Shown: positions 20,431 to 31,840 of the stretch, piece by piece
How the letters are laid out: each line of letters begins with the position of its first letter
How positions within the stretch are numbered: the stretch's first letter is position 1
Assembly: GCA_958450365.1 (NCBI GenBank)
Contig: CAUEEP010000917.1
Coordinates: 520,001-584,000, forward strand
Reading direction: 5' to 3'
DNA from: Mesorhabditis belari
Lineage: Eukaryota; Nematoda; Chromadorea; Rhabditida; Rhabditidae
DNA length: 64,000 nucleotides
Notes under the pieces: generated by a model
The model's input: the letters and a program-made list of their open reading frames with translations, nothing else
What the model was told of the DNA's origin: nothing
Database searches by the model: none
Position numbers and translations under genes: made by a program

Positions 20431-23400
20431 ATGGAGTGCCTGCGTCGAGTGTTCGCAAAGTTCTTCAACAAGAAGGTTAACTTTTTTACTATTTCTTTAT
20501 TGTGCCTATTTTTATAGAGTGGTGAAACGGATGATGGCAAACCAATGGACCGCGACAAATCTGGACCCGGTCAGTTGCTAGTTCTTTTGTTTTGTTCTCG
20601 TTGGCTACCGTATTTACTTTAATCAAAATCCCTCCTCCGCCCACTTATAGAAGCGTTTGATAGTTTACAGTTTAGACTCAAACAAAAATTCATATACAGT
20701 AGCGGATTTTCATCAAGATTATGGCTCTTAACGCCTGAAAGGCTCTCTCCAGAACTTCCTATAGATGTTCAATATGGTTTAAATCAGAACTCTGGCTCGG
20801 CCATTCCATAAAATAATTCCTTCCTTCTGAAACCAGTTCTTTACAAGCCGCGAAGTATGTTTGTCCTGTTGAAAAATAAAGTTGGAAGGCATCAACTGGA
20901 GGGCACTGAACTGGAGGGAAGCTTATGTTTCGATAAAATGTCCAAGCAAGCGCGTTTGTCTATAATTCCATCAATGCATTTTAATGGGATCATTCTGTAA
21001 GCCGAAAAGCCGCCAAAAGCAAGATCACTATCACCGCCATGCTTTAAAGTCGGAATTACGTATCCTTTACTGAACCTTTTGCTGGTATGAGGACGAACAT
21101 ATCGAAAGCCATCAGATTCAAACAATGCGAACTTACTTTCGTCCGAAAAGAGGCAAATAGACCATTGTTGAGCCGTCCAATATCGATGCTCTTCTGTGAT
21201 TTTGCCTCGAAGCTTGCGAATCTTTGCAGAAATCAATGGCTTATGAGCAGGACGTCGACCAAACAATCCAAATCCGCGTAAATGACGTTGTACTGTCTTT
21301 GAACTAAATTCGTTTTTGACTTTGTCAGGCAAATCGGCGTAAATCTCGACCGATGACTTCTTTGGGTCAGCCTTTGAAAGAGTATTTCATCTGCAAACCA
21401 TCTCGTTTTGTGGTCTTTCTGTCTTTTCCCCCGTATGCTTATGAGCATTTGCTGTTCCAGTTCGAGCGTATCTTTTTAAAATTTTTGATTCAGTACTCTT
21501 TGAAAGGCCAAGAGATCGAGCGATAAATGTCTCCTTCTGCATATTTTGGTGCATCCATACAACATCTTCGCGTTTCTCTGTTGAAGTCTCTTTCTTGCTG
21601 CCCATCTATAAAAAAAGTTAAAATAATTAGTAGAGGTTTAAAAAGATAAAAATAGAACAAAAAAGTAATATACTTGAGGTTTTTATGAAAGTTTCCAAAT
21701 TTATGCCCTCTAGGTTTATAGATAAATGCATTAAAAATAATAGTTTGTTTTCAAAAAGTTCAGCAGTTCTGTCTATGGATTATTACGTGCTTTTTAGGCC
21801 TACATATTTTCGCTAGTAAACATACCGAATCAGATTTTAATAAGAAAATTTTTTTAGAAAAAACAAAAGTTTCCAAAATTATGTCCGCTACTGTATATCC
21901 GCGAAAGTACTTTCGTTTCTGCGCGTTTGAGTTACAAATTAAAGTAGATGGGATGGTTCACTTTTTTAAATATCACTCTTAATTTTGGTATTAAGCAGAG
22001 CTTAGAACAAAGTGATTGAACAAAATGATCTCAATGGTATTTTCAATTATTTCATTTCGAACTATGTTTTCTAAGCCCTGGCTAATGCTAAGGATACCTT
22101 TGATATTTCAAAAAAAATGACTTCTCTTTTCGATTTTAATTTGACAGCCAAGCGCTCAGACACAAAAGTACTGGTGCTGAGACATGCGTCCTTGTTTGAG
22201 AGTAAACTTAGACGATGCGACCTTTCTATAGGGGCCTTTTATAAACTATATACCGTATGTAGTTTAAAAGAAATTTGTTTTCCTAAAAATTAGTTTGCAA
22301 TATTGAATTCCGTTACCAAAATGTGTTTTAGCAGAGAAGCTCGAAATTCCACGTTCTGGAGCTGGCGGCAGCGGAGGACCGAATCGACTGTTGCCTCCAA
22401 AGCGTAAGTTATTGTTTCTTTATGTTGCTCTCATTAGCAAGTTCTGAATAACTTGTTTCCAAAGTTGGAATCAACTACGTAATTATTTTTAGTTTGAGCA
22501 ACCCTAGATTATAATTTTGAAAACATATAGGCCTGGTACCATGTTTTCGCCTCGTTTTCGCCTGTGTTTTTAACTGAAAACCCAGAAAGTGGTGTTTATC
22601 CGCTGGTCTTGTATAATATTAATTCTCGGCTATAATATTTGGCGCGAAAACAAAGGTACTGGTGTTGAGACATGGTCGTTTATTTGAGAATGAACTTAAA
22701 ACATTAAAAATCTTTAGAGCAGCAGGATATTCTGATTGCCATGAGGAAAGGTGATCGACATGCAAATGTGCTCTCAGAGCTCCAATGGAACACAATTAAG
22801 GTGAGAACACTTCGGGTTGCTTGAGTAAATGTGTTTAGATTTATACGGATGGGGCAATCGACCGACCAGAAAAGAAACAACGAGACAAAGGATATGGGGT
22901 TTGGTTCGGGACATCTCATCCTCTCAATAAGTATGTTTCTGTTTGCGTGTGATTAACCTTTTGCATTTTAGAATCCATCCACTCAGTTCATCCTCGGAGA
23001 TGCGTAACAGCACTCTCGTGGAACTGACAGCGATCGAAGAAGCACTGAAGCAGGTCATAAACCCGAACTACTATTGGTGAGCTTTTCCAAATTTAGCAAC
23101 ACGACGTTAAATATCTGTTATCTATACATGAGAAGAAAAATTCGAGAGATAATAGAAAAATTTTAAATTTTTAGGTTTTTTAAATTTTGCATGTGAATGA
23201 AAGCGAAAGCGCAATTAATTTTTAGTTGCCAGCCGGTCGCCATTTTCACTGATAGTCTGGACGCGGTCAGCTACTTGAGTGGTACTCAGGACATCCCGCC
23301 TAACATGCAGAAAAAGTTTGTTCATTCTTGTTGCATTTACCTTTTTGTTTCCTTTTAGAGTAGCTGCAATCAAGGAGAAGATGGAAAATGTTCTTGGTGG

Positions 23401-24549
23401 AGTTCGATTCGAGCACGTGAAGGGCCATGCATACGTATACGGTAATGTCCAGGTGGCTTTTTTTTATTAATTGTAATAAAATTTTGATTTTAAATATCAA
23501 ATTAATTTATTTTTTAACTTTAATTAATTAAAATTTTAAATATTTATTTCTAGGCAGATAACTTCGCCGGAGCCGCCCGACTTGGCAACACAATTCCCGA
23601 CCCGACTTGGAAGGAGCTGCCAACAAGCACTCGAGGTTTGTTTGAGAATGAACTTAAAACATTAAAAATCTTTAGTGGACATGCGACCGGAAGAACTCCT
23701 TATGGTGAAACGCCTTCAACATGCAAAGGACATTGCTGAATTGGACTGGAAGACGATTGTGGTGAGAACACTTCGGGTTGCTTGAGTAATTGTGTTTAGG
23801 TGTACATCGCTGTAAATAAGATCGGACACCAATACGCAGGATGGTTCGGAAGGGATCACCCTCTCAATTTGTAAGTTTCTGCTTGCGTGTGATTGACCTT
23901 TTGCATTTTAGCGCCTACAATGCCGAGGGAAAGGAGACAGCCGACAAATTGAGTCTGGCAGTCGAGACGGTGCTGGGCAAGCTCAATGGATGGAAGTATT
24001 ACGTGTAAGGTTTTTGGATTTAACAACCCGACGTTAAATGTCTGTTCTCTATACGTGATAAGAAAAATTTGGGAATTAATGGAAAACGTTTAACTTCTGT
24101 ATGTGAATGAATAAAGCAGAATTAATTTTTAGTGGCAAGCCTGTGTGTATCGTGGTCACTGATCAGCGATTCAAGGAGTGGGGCAAAGATAAAGAGCTCC
24201 CGAAAGCCCTCCAGAGAGATTTTCCTACGAGGTTTTTTAATCCTTCTTGCATTTAGCTTCTCATTTCGTTTTAGAGTGACCGCACTCACGGAACTTATGG
24301 CGGGCCTTCAAGGTGATGTTGTTCAATTCCAATCGATTCATGAGGAGTGGGAGGTGCCTGGCTGGAAAAAGGTGGCACTTTTTTATTAATTGTAATAAAG
24401 TTTTGATTTTAAATATCAAATTAATTTATTTTTTAACTATAATTCATTCAAATTTTAAATCAATTTTAAATATTTATTTCTAGGCCCACGCCCTGATCCG
24501 AAGTAAAGCCGTTCGACATCATCCGGATTGCCCCAAAGTGAAACCTTAA
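20431..24549 (+). CDS. Protein with two tandem RNase H domains, second one degenerate
   Basis: Fifteen exons join to exactly 1,227 nt (408 aa): 20431-20475, 20518-20569, 22332-22403, 22718-22800, 22839-22930, 22972-23076, 23226-23315, 23359-23452, 23554-23635, 23676-23761, 23800-23870, 23912-24004, 24133-24231, 24275-24371 and 24484-24549. Domain 1 has all four RNase HI catalytic acidic residues: D88 in IYTDG, E132 in VELTAIEEAL, D159 in IFTDS, D213 in NVQADNFA, plus H203 in HVKGHAYVYGN. Domain 2 (from residue about 268) has VYIA in place of IYTD, no matching glutamate, D332 in VVTDQ, and H389 for the last aspartate, so it is probably inactive. Known RNase HI enzymes cleave RNA in RNA-DNA hybrids. 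No N-terminal hybrid-binding domain is seen; residues 1-84 are low-similarity and Gly-rich in part. Intron 2 contains a Tc1 element. AATAAA at 24,611. Confidence 0.85.
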
Positions 24550-24554
24550 TCCCC
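20461..24554. repeat. Inner inverted repeat, right arm
   Basis: Partner of 12,024-14,933. It is about 1.2 kb longer because a Tc1-like element (20,698-21,893) sits in an intron. It contains the intact RNase H gene copy. Confidence 0.9.
20698..21893 (-). mobile_element. Tc1-like transposon, inactive, in RNase H intron 2
   Basis: Flanked by TA. Terminal inverted repeats begin CAGTAGCGGATTTTCAT and end ATTATGTCCGCTACTG. The transposase is on the minus strand from 21,605 (MGSKKETSTEKREDVVWMHQ, helix-turn-helix part), continues in another frame as SSKTVQRHLRGFGLFGRRPA and FSDESKFALFESDGF (first catalytic D), then later frames give QQDKHTSRLVKNWFQKEG and SSDLNHIEHL followed by a stop where W is usual. 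Several frame changes and the stop make it dead. The left inner arm (about 14,690-14,700) has the uninterrupted target ATTCATATATCTCCGCG. Confidence 0.85.
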
Positions 24555-24999
24555 TAATGTATTTGTATTAGCATAATATTTTTCATGGGCACCGCATTTT
24601 TATTGGGGAAAATAAACATTTTTTAAAATTTTCATTCGATAATTTAAAAACACACTGAATTCTACATTTCGGCGACTCGACTGATATGGGTGAGGAGTGG
24701 TGAGCGACAGTGGACTTGAGTAGAGTGGCTGGTGTGTCGTATTGAGCTCGCATTGCACCGCGTTGTTGTCTTTATAGAAAACCATTAATAAGATTTTTGA
24801 TTCTGGTTCTATATAACGTGTCTGACGCGATCATACGAGTTACACTCACATCTGTTAGCGTAGGCGGACGTCTCTTTTAAATTTACGCATTTTTTGTGAT
24901 TCTTTCTTTTGTGAGACTAGATTCTTTGTGAAGTCTGTTGTGGTGAGCTCGCTGATTATTCGAAACACAGATCCACACGATCCTACAGGATTAGAAGAA

Positions 25000-25067
25000 G
25001 GGGCCGCAGTTTCACTAAATTTTTCGCCTTCTACGTTCAACCGCCATCGGAAATGATCGAGTTTTGA
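25000..25067 (+). pseudogene. F-box-like gene fragment, last ~16 codons
   Basis: Reads KFFAFYVQPPSEMIEF and a stop at 25065-25067, followed by the same TTTTTATCGGGTTTTATACA 3' tail as the other family members. The upstream frame is degraded. The remnant lies between the RNase H gene and the right gene X copy. Confidence 0.7.
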
Positions 25068-25309
25068 AGGTTTTTATCGGGTTTTATACAGTTTTAATGC
25101 TTTTATTGTGTCATTATTTCATTATCATCAACACCAATCATAACAACACGCAAAGCTTCGAAAACAATACCGCGGCCAGCAGCTTGAAGACACGAAATTT
25201 GGGTGTTAGTCACTCAACAAGGACAACGCGAATAGCTTATCGGTGAGGAGTTTTTGAGCTTATTCACTGGAATTCGATTGCAATCTTTTGTAGTTTGCTT
25301 CACTGAATA

Positions 25310-26745
25310 CCACAGAACTAAAGCGTGGAAAGGTCGTCACACCGATGAAGTCGAAAGATTCAGCAGGTAAAGAGGATTGGCTTCATTTGAATGTGAATTG
25401 ATTTAGGATTGGTGGATACATCTTTTGATGAGAGGAGGCGTGAAAGAAGCGACTCGCAAAGTCTAAGACGCGATTCGAGAGAGCAAGGAAGCTTTGTAAG
25501 TCGTGGACGTGATTGAACAGATTTTCAAGAGAGGTGCGCTGAATGTTTTGTAATTGCAATAAAATAAATTGTAGGCGGAACCACCTCTTTTATTCAGCCA
25601 TGATTATAATCGTTCATTAGATTACGACCAAGTCATCAAAGCTCACCGTATCGACACCATGGCTCATCACGCAGAGCAGGTCGAGTCGATCGAGTCGCCT
25701 CTCACACTCGTTTCAATCGAGTCGTTATTCTCCCCTACTCATGAACGTCCTAGAGGTAGGGTTCTTAAGCTAAATTTTCAGTGTTTTTTAGGCCAGGTTC
25801 AGGATGAAAAGGTTAGACGACTTTTCGGAAAGAAAACACTTTTCTTTCCAAGCATATGTTCAATCAAAAGAGAAAATTGACGAAGAGCTTTTGGCAAAAG
25901 GTAAATGCAACAGTTGAACCATACTGTATTGCTGTTTAGAGACAAAAGAAACGGGGATAAGCCGCTTAATTTCACGAGAAGTCCACTCGATGATGAATCG
26001 TGCCTCCAATGAATCGTCGATGTTTGAGGGTGGTGAGATGACGTAGAATAACTCAAACGAGACGATGTTGGTAGGTCTTTTTCGGGCAAAAAATCTTTTG
26101 CAAGGGCATGGTTCAACTAATTGCTTTGAGCGTTGAAAAATGGTGAGTTTTTGTTGCAAGATTTTAAATATGGGTTGGAATCTGTTCAACGAACGCTATG
26201 TCTTAGGGGTCTTTTCGAGCAATGCAAGTCGGGATTTCTCGGAATGCCTCCGCCATCAACAAGGCAGCAGTTTGAATTTCTTGGCTATGCAATTAAATTC
26301 AGCGGAAATTATCGCGGGGTATTGTTTTGACGGTTACAACCGTCACCACATCGGGAAGATACTGGTGTGGGAGAATCAAAAAGTGGTGGAACGTGTTTAT
26401 GTCATTTAACTTGTTTCTGTGTTTCCTACTCTGAAATTAAAGAATGCGCTTAATAAATCGTTAAAAGAGTGTGTTGATGTGAATGAGTGAAGTTGTATGC
26501 TTTTAAAGGTATTTGTTAAAGGTTATTGATTTTAATCTTTGTTGTCCGAGAATTGCAAGTGTTTAGTTTTAGACTATTTTATTTTGTTTCCTGAGACTAT
26601 TTTATTCCGTCTAACAACCGCTTTACGATCATGATTCTCTTTTTTGGTAGTCGAAATAGCATTTACTTTTAATTTTTAATGTTCCAAAGGATATCTTTTT
26701 ATTTTCAGGTACTAGAATGTCGGTTGAGGGGCGCCTCACTCTAGC
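25310..26745. repeat. Third inverted repeat (gene X), right arm
   Basis: Partner of 17,880-19,300. It is inserted between the inner right arm and the duplicated unit at 27 kb, and has no counterpart in the mirrored position near 11.9 kb. Confidence 0.8.
25610..26408 (+). pseudogene. Gene X, right copy (damaged)
   Basis: Plus-strand counterpart of the left copy: HRIDTMAHHAEQVESIESPL at about 25,640, MKNGEFLLQDFKYGLESVQR at 26,133 and FLGMPPPSTRQQFEFLGYAI after it. The final intron present in the left copy is missing here. The reading frame runs NYRGVLF and stops, while the ending HHIGKILVWENQKVVERVYV continues in another frame. The copy also carries a segment (26,028-26,115) matching EGGEMT and NETMLVGLFRAKN of the outer-arm sequence 38,140-38,220, with a TAG after EGGEMT. 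It is therefore a damaged, partly chimeric copy. Confidence 0.55.
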
Positions 26746-26999
26746 CGCTTTATGGGGCACTGTAGAGCGCCTAACGCTCAATATGAGGACCCAATATGTA
26801 GGACTACTGTAATCCCAGCGATCTCAGCTATTTGCCAACCTTTTTGCAGAGACTCGCCCACCCTCTTCGACGCTTTGATGCGATCCGCGTATCAAAACCG
26901 GATTGTATAGGGATAGAAATTTTCAACCATTCAACTTTCTTTGCGGACTTACTTGGAATTTCTAGCCTTTATTTCTGTGAGATATCAATCCGCTACCTG

Positions 27000-27770
27000 C
27001 TCATATTCTTCTTTTCAGTTCAGAGGGAAAAATCCTTCTCGTGATCGTTAAAGCCAAATTCTTTTCAGTTGATATTGATATAAGAAAAGAAAATGCAAAA
27101 ATCGCTGTATCTCCGGCTTCAAACCATTGGCAACTCTTTTTCTTTTTATAGCCATTGGCAAATCTATTATTACCCATAGGCAGGCGAGCATTTCGCCAGT
27201 TAGCTGAGTATCTTCAGGGAAAGGATATTCAGCTATTGATTTTCTAAAAAAGGCGCGAAATTTTCGGAACAGCCTCTGTTCTACAAGCTCCTCTCTAGTG
27301 GGTGCCTATTTTATTTTAACTTTGTTTCTCTTTTACCATTTATAACGGAAACCCCTTACTAACCTGTATATCTTTTTTTTGCAGAGATGGTGCTGCTGAC
27401 CCACCGTATTTCGGGTACAATGCGAGCTTAGCCACGACACGCCGTCCACTCCACCCCACTATATTCCATTCAACTATCGCCCATCACTCCCCATATCAGC
27501 CGAATCGCAGAAGTTTGTGAGTTTGTTTTCGGGGTTTTGATCTAAATGTTTTTGCTTTTGTGAAGCTTTCCAAAATGGGCCGTAGGTGTTTCGTTGTCTC
27601 ATTTTCCTTTTGTCTAGCGTCGGGCAGTAGCCTTAGTTAAAACTTACCTGATCAACGGCTTCTCAAACTCTCCATTTTAAGCGACAATGCTGAGCTGTGT
27701 ATCGGTGCCGTGTAGAACCTCAAATCCGTCGGTACTGACGATGGGCCTAAATTGATAGAATAATGAAACT
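27000..27770. repeat. Copy of the arm-end unit
   Basis: Direct copy of 38,345-38,960 plus 40,634-40,800, and the complement of 1-760 and 10,980-11,670. It includes the GCCGTGTAGAACCTCAAATC boundary sequence. No gene is supported in it. Confidence 0.75.
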
Positions 27771-27939
27771 CCCTGATGCTAAACAAAATGAAGTTAACGC
27801 ATCGCACATTTTGTTTTGATCCGAAGGGGTAAAGTTACAATTTTAAATTTGCTAATTTTTGACCAAAAAAAGATTGAATTCTTCCGCGCTTTTCCGAAAG
27901 AGTACATTCCTTTAAGTTAAAAAGCGGTTGTGTATATTA

Positions 27940-28458
27940 TTGGGTTGGGGACTATGACTCGGCGGACAAAAGAAAGGCAAATTTATTGAACATAAAACCA
28001 TCAATACATTCCAAATAATTTCCATTATTATTGACGACTTCTGCCCATTTTACACGCAATTTGCGGATTCCTCTTTCGTAGTAGGATTTTGGTTTGTGTG
28101 TGAGACAAGTGTGAGACTCCAAAATTGAGGACTGGAGATGTCCCAGTTTGAGCACTTTCTTCAAAAGAAACCCATTTTGGTGTTAATGGAAAAGTTATAG
28201 AGAATCAAAAATTAGGCTTATAGCCAAATTTCCAATAAGATACACTTAGTAGTTTCGCTTAAAATGCAAGTTATGTGAAAATTCGTAAATTTGGCATTTC
28301 TTGAAAACCAGTGTTTGAATCGTTTTGAAAATTTGGATATAAGCTTGATTTTTGATTCTCTACAACTTTTCCATTGACACCAAAATGGGTTTCTTTTGAA
28401 GAAAGTGCTCAAACTGTCACATATTCCGCCTTCTCCGCCGAGCCAGTCCCCAACCCAA
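27940..28458 (-). mobile_element. Mariner remnant, 519 bp
   Basis: Flanked by TA, with ends TTGGGTTGGGGACT and AGTCCCCAACCCAA. The minus strand near 28,075-28,010 encodes YYERGIRKLRVKWAEVVNNN, the typical C-terminal region of mariner transposases. The interior also contains a foldback (28,138-28,200 against 28,365-28,426), so the 5' end of the element appears to have been replaced by an inverted copy of its 3' end. The direct-repeat copy at 41,015 has an uninterrupted GGATATTACTTGCC, the empty site. Confidence 0.85.
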
Positions 28459-28885
28459 TACTTGCCTATAGAGTGGGTAACTCAAAGCAAAAGAAAGCTG
28501 TACAAAAACCAAAGCATCAGATCATAACCCTAAAACAAACTCACGAACTTCTGCGATTTGACGTTTAGCCTGATATGGTCGATAGTGTAGTAGAGGGAAG
28601 TGATCGGCGTATCGTGGCTGAGCTCGCGTTGTACCACGTTGTTGTCTTTATCGAAAACCATTAATGAGACTAATTACACTCACATCTAATAGCGTGAGCG
28701 GAAGTTTCTTCTCGCTTTTCACATTTTTTGTGTTCTACGGTCAAAAATTAAACATCTTATTTGTTCGGATTCCTAGACGGCTTAAAATGGTTTTTTACTG
28801 TCTTAGTAGCTCGGGGTTGAAATTTTTCATGCTCATTCTGATTATGGTTGATAAGCGGAGTTATCTAGAGACTATTGAGAATCTT

Positions 28886-29275
28886 GTCTACAGGGTTCCT
28901 CATAGTTACTCATAATGACTGTGGAGGGTCTAGCTCTGTCAAATGATCACCGATTTTCACATTTTACGAGTGAATTTGGAGCGGGTCTCCTGTAGCATTG
29001 CCCATTAACTAATCGATAGAAGTTCAGAATTTTTTAAAATGGGCTTTCGACTTTGGGGGTCGCGCTCAACCTGGCACACAATCTAGTTTTGCGGCGCATG
29101 GTGTCATGATCATGTGACTCCTAACCTTAAAAGCTTGTTTACAATATTTGTGAACTCCTATCGGTTAGATAATAGACACCGCTACAGGAGACCCACTCAA
29201 AAATTTTGTGGGAATCGTTTACCTTTTGAATGAGCTACATTAAAGTGATTATGATTAATTATGACACACCCTGTA
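28886..29275. mobile_element. MITE-like element upstream of F-box copy 2
   Basis: Mirror of 10,137-10,526, with terminal words TACAGGGTTCCTCATAGTTA and TAATTATGACACACCCTGTA. Confidence 0.65.
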
Positions 29276-29355
29276 AAAGCTTTTAATTTTAATTGCCGAC
29301 TTGGTTTTGGAAATCTAATTGTTTTTTATTTACAGGTTGACGGACGCTAAGCAAA

Positions 29356-30405
29356 ATGTCGTTTGAAATGCGAAAGTTGACGTCATTCCCCATGCAGAAG
29401 CTATACTATGACCTGAAGCTGGAAGTTTTGGAGCAAATGAAGCCCAAAGATGCGATTGAATTGGTCAAGGTGAACGCAGGATTCCGATCGATTCTGCTGC
29501 GGAGACCCTGGCTAGTTTTTGGGCGCCACGTGCACCGGTTCCGCCCTGGGAATTATTGGATTTGGATCACCCGTGGCCCCCATGACTCCTGCCTCAGACT
29601 TAAGGTCGCTCTCCACTTTCCATTGTTCAAACGAATCGACTCGTGTGACAAATTTCTGGCATGGTTCAACGAACGATTCCGATTCCGTGACCAAAACGAC
29701 GTAAACGCGGCGATTCTTAATCGCTTGAACTCTGTGAAACATTTGGACCTCTCTGTGGACACGAACGAGTTGTTGCTGAAATTTCTTGAGAATTTCCGCG
29801 CGGTTATTGGAGAATACGCGAATATTGACGTGAACATTGATTTTTTGAAAGAAAATCAAGTGATCAGCGAACATTTCGAAAATTTCATTGCAAATCAGAT
29901 AAATGACTGCGAAAAAGTCCTTTTGTATTGTGGTTCCACCGCTGCGTTTCACTTCTACTACGCTGCTTTTGCCAAGACTTCGATAGAATTCTTGCAAATC
30001 TCTGGAAGAGGGTTGGACGATGATGAGTTTGAAAAGGTCTTGCAATCAATCGTTGAACAGGGGATCCCAAGCAAGAATTTGAAAGCGGCTTTTTATGTGA
30101 ATCACAAGGATTCCCAAGAGAGGGATTGCCGAATCGTCGATTTTCTTTCGCGATTCCCTGGAATGAGGCGTTTTGACGGGGAAAACCAGCAAAAAGTCAC
30201 CAAAATAGCGAAAGAGATCTGGGATAAGCATTTGGATTACGATTTTGAGTTCACAGAGAAATCAAAGATTTTTCGACGGAACATTGACTCGAGGAGGGAT
30301 GGTGTTTACATGCTTGGATCATACACATACGCGGATGGTTACGGAACTTTAACGGAATTTTTGGCTTTCTACGTTCATCCGCAATCGGAAAAGATGGAGC
30401 TCTGA
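29356..30405 (+). CDS. F-box-like protein, copy 2 (right arm)
   Basis: Intronless, 349 codons, mirror of copy 1. The same N-terminal F-box-like stretch, the TTTATTTACAG acceptor 20 nt before the ATG, and an AATAAA at 30,589 are present. Residues 1-108 and 196-303 are identical to copy 1, whereas the middle differs (for example ISEHFENF here, ICELFKNF in copy 1). No stops or frameshifts. An upstream MITE-like element (about 28,890-29,275) ends about 60 nt before the acceptor. Opposite-strand open frames across the gene are shadows. Confidence 0.65.
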   Translation: MSFEMRKLTSFPMQKLYYDLKLEVLEQMKPKDAIELVKVNAGFRSILLRRPWLVFGRHVHRFRPGNYWIWITRGPHDSCLRLKVALHFPLFKRIDSCDKFLAWFNERFRFRDQNDVNAAILNRLNSVKHLDLSVDTNELLLKFLENFRAVIGEYANIDVNIDFLKENQVISEHFENFIANQINDCEKVLLYCGSTAAFHFYYAAFAKTSIEFLQISGRGLDDDEFEKVLQSIVEQGIPSKNLKAAFYVNHKDSQERDCRIVDFLSRFPGMRRFDGENQQKVTKIAKEIWDKHLDYDFEFTEKSKIFRRNIDSRRDGVYMLGSYTYADGYGTLTEFLAFYVHPQSEKMEL

Positions 30406-31840
30406 GAGTTTTTATCTTGATACAGTTTTAGTGCTTTTATTATGTCATGGTCACATTGTCATTGATTTAATCCAATTATCTATTTTCGATATTGCCTATG
30501 CAACTGGAGCAGAAGTTGACAAGGATGAATCTTTGTTTCGATGTATGATTATTATTTGACAAGGATGTATTATTTGTTTCGTATAAAAAATAAAGCTTTA
30601 AAAATGGCCGAGAAAAATTGAAATAAAAAAGTTGGCCAGAATAATTGGAATGGCATACATATCGATTCGAGATATTGCTGCGTTTTCTGAACTCCTTGTC
30701 CTCGTAGTTTTCGGGCACTTCAAACGGATCGTCACCTTTTGAACGCCCATGATTTTGTCAGGAAATGTTTTTCTGTTTTTGGAAAATTGTAACAGGGCAG
30801 GATATAAAGGCGAGTTTACAATTTAGGGTACGGTAGTGTGGTCACAAAATAATAATCCCAGATTTTTCTTGATTGAAGTTGGAATTTGATCAATTATTCT
30901 GCCGATTTCGGAGGCGGACACTACCTGAAAAGCTCAAAAAAATTGTCGTTGGCAAAAACTGACTGCGGATTTGGAATCAGCGTGACAAACCTGCATCAGA
31001 GAAGCTATTTCCCGAGCCAAAAAAGCCAAGATAGGTTAACAACATTCCCTAGTTAGAATAGTGAAATCATTACAGTATTCATTAAAGTAATACCAGAATA
31101 CTGCTTCTCAGACAATTTTCGGGTTCTCTTTGCCGCACAAAAGTCATTGGTCAAATTCGACGGGAAATCCGCAAGACTAAGCCAAATCACGAAAAACGAC
31201 GACAAATTTTTGTTTTTCTGTAAATATTATGATTAAAAGCAACTTTCCGAAAAGCTAAAAGCTCAAATTTACACAAAATTTGAACAAATTCACAAATTTT
31301 GGATTAGTTGGGGTCTCCGTGGAGTTTTACTGGAGAAATTTTTGGTGGAGTTTCTCGGTGGTGTGTTTGTGAGAGATAAGAATATCGGAAATCGAAGGGT
31401 TCATTTCTCGTACAAAGAATACGGCATAGTAAGGAAAAAAACAATAATGACAAAAGCAAGACCAAGAACTGCTCGGATTCTGGTTATATAGAGTTTCTAT
31501 TCACAAATTTTGCATTAGTTACTTTTTAGCACCGGCTTACAGGCTTAGGCTTTGGTTTTGGAGTTGATGGAGAAAACTAGACAAAGAAGTGTATCTATAT
31601 GTATATATAGTGTTTTAAAGGATTTTTCTGAAGCTTTTTCGATAGAATAATAGACATTCTATGGCTGATTCAACTTGCTACCGTACAATTTCGGGGAAAG
31701 ACGACTCATCCGTCCTTAAGATCACCTCAAATGTACCTTTGTGTCTGGCCGTGGCTCCAATGTAAAAAAAAGCTGTCGCTTTACTAGATTTGAAAAAGTA
31801 TTTTTCTTGTCGATATACACGATTTTAATTTTCTGTTTAG

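Larger units (their letters stand above)
27770..31735. repeat. F-box unit, direct repeat copy A
   Basis: Begins TGATGCTAAACAAAATGAAG, contains F-box copy 2 and ends near ATCACCTCAAATGTACCTT at 31,735. The second copy is 40,825-43,865 in the same orientation. Confidence 0.85.
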
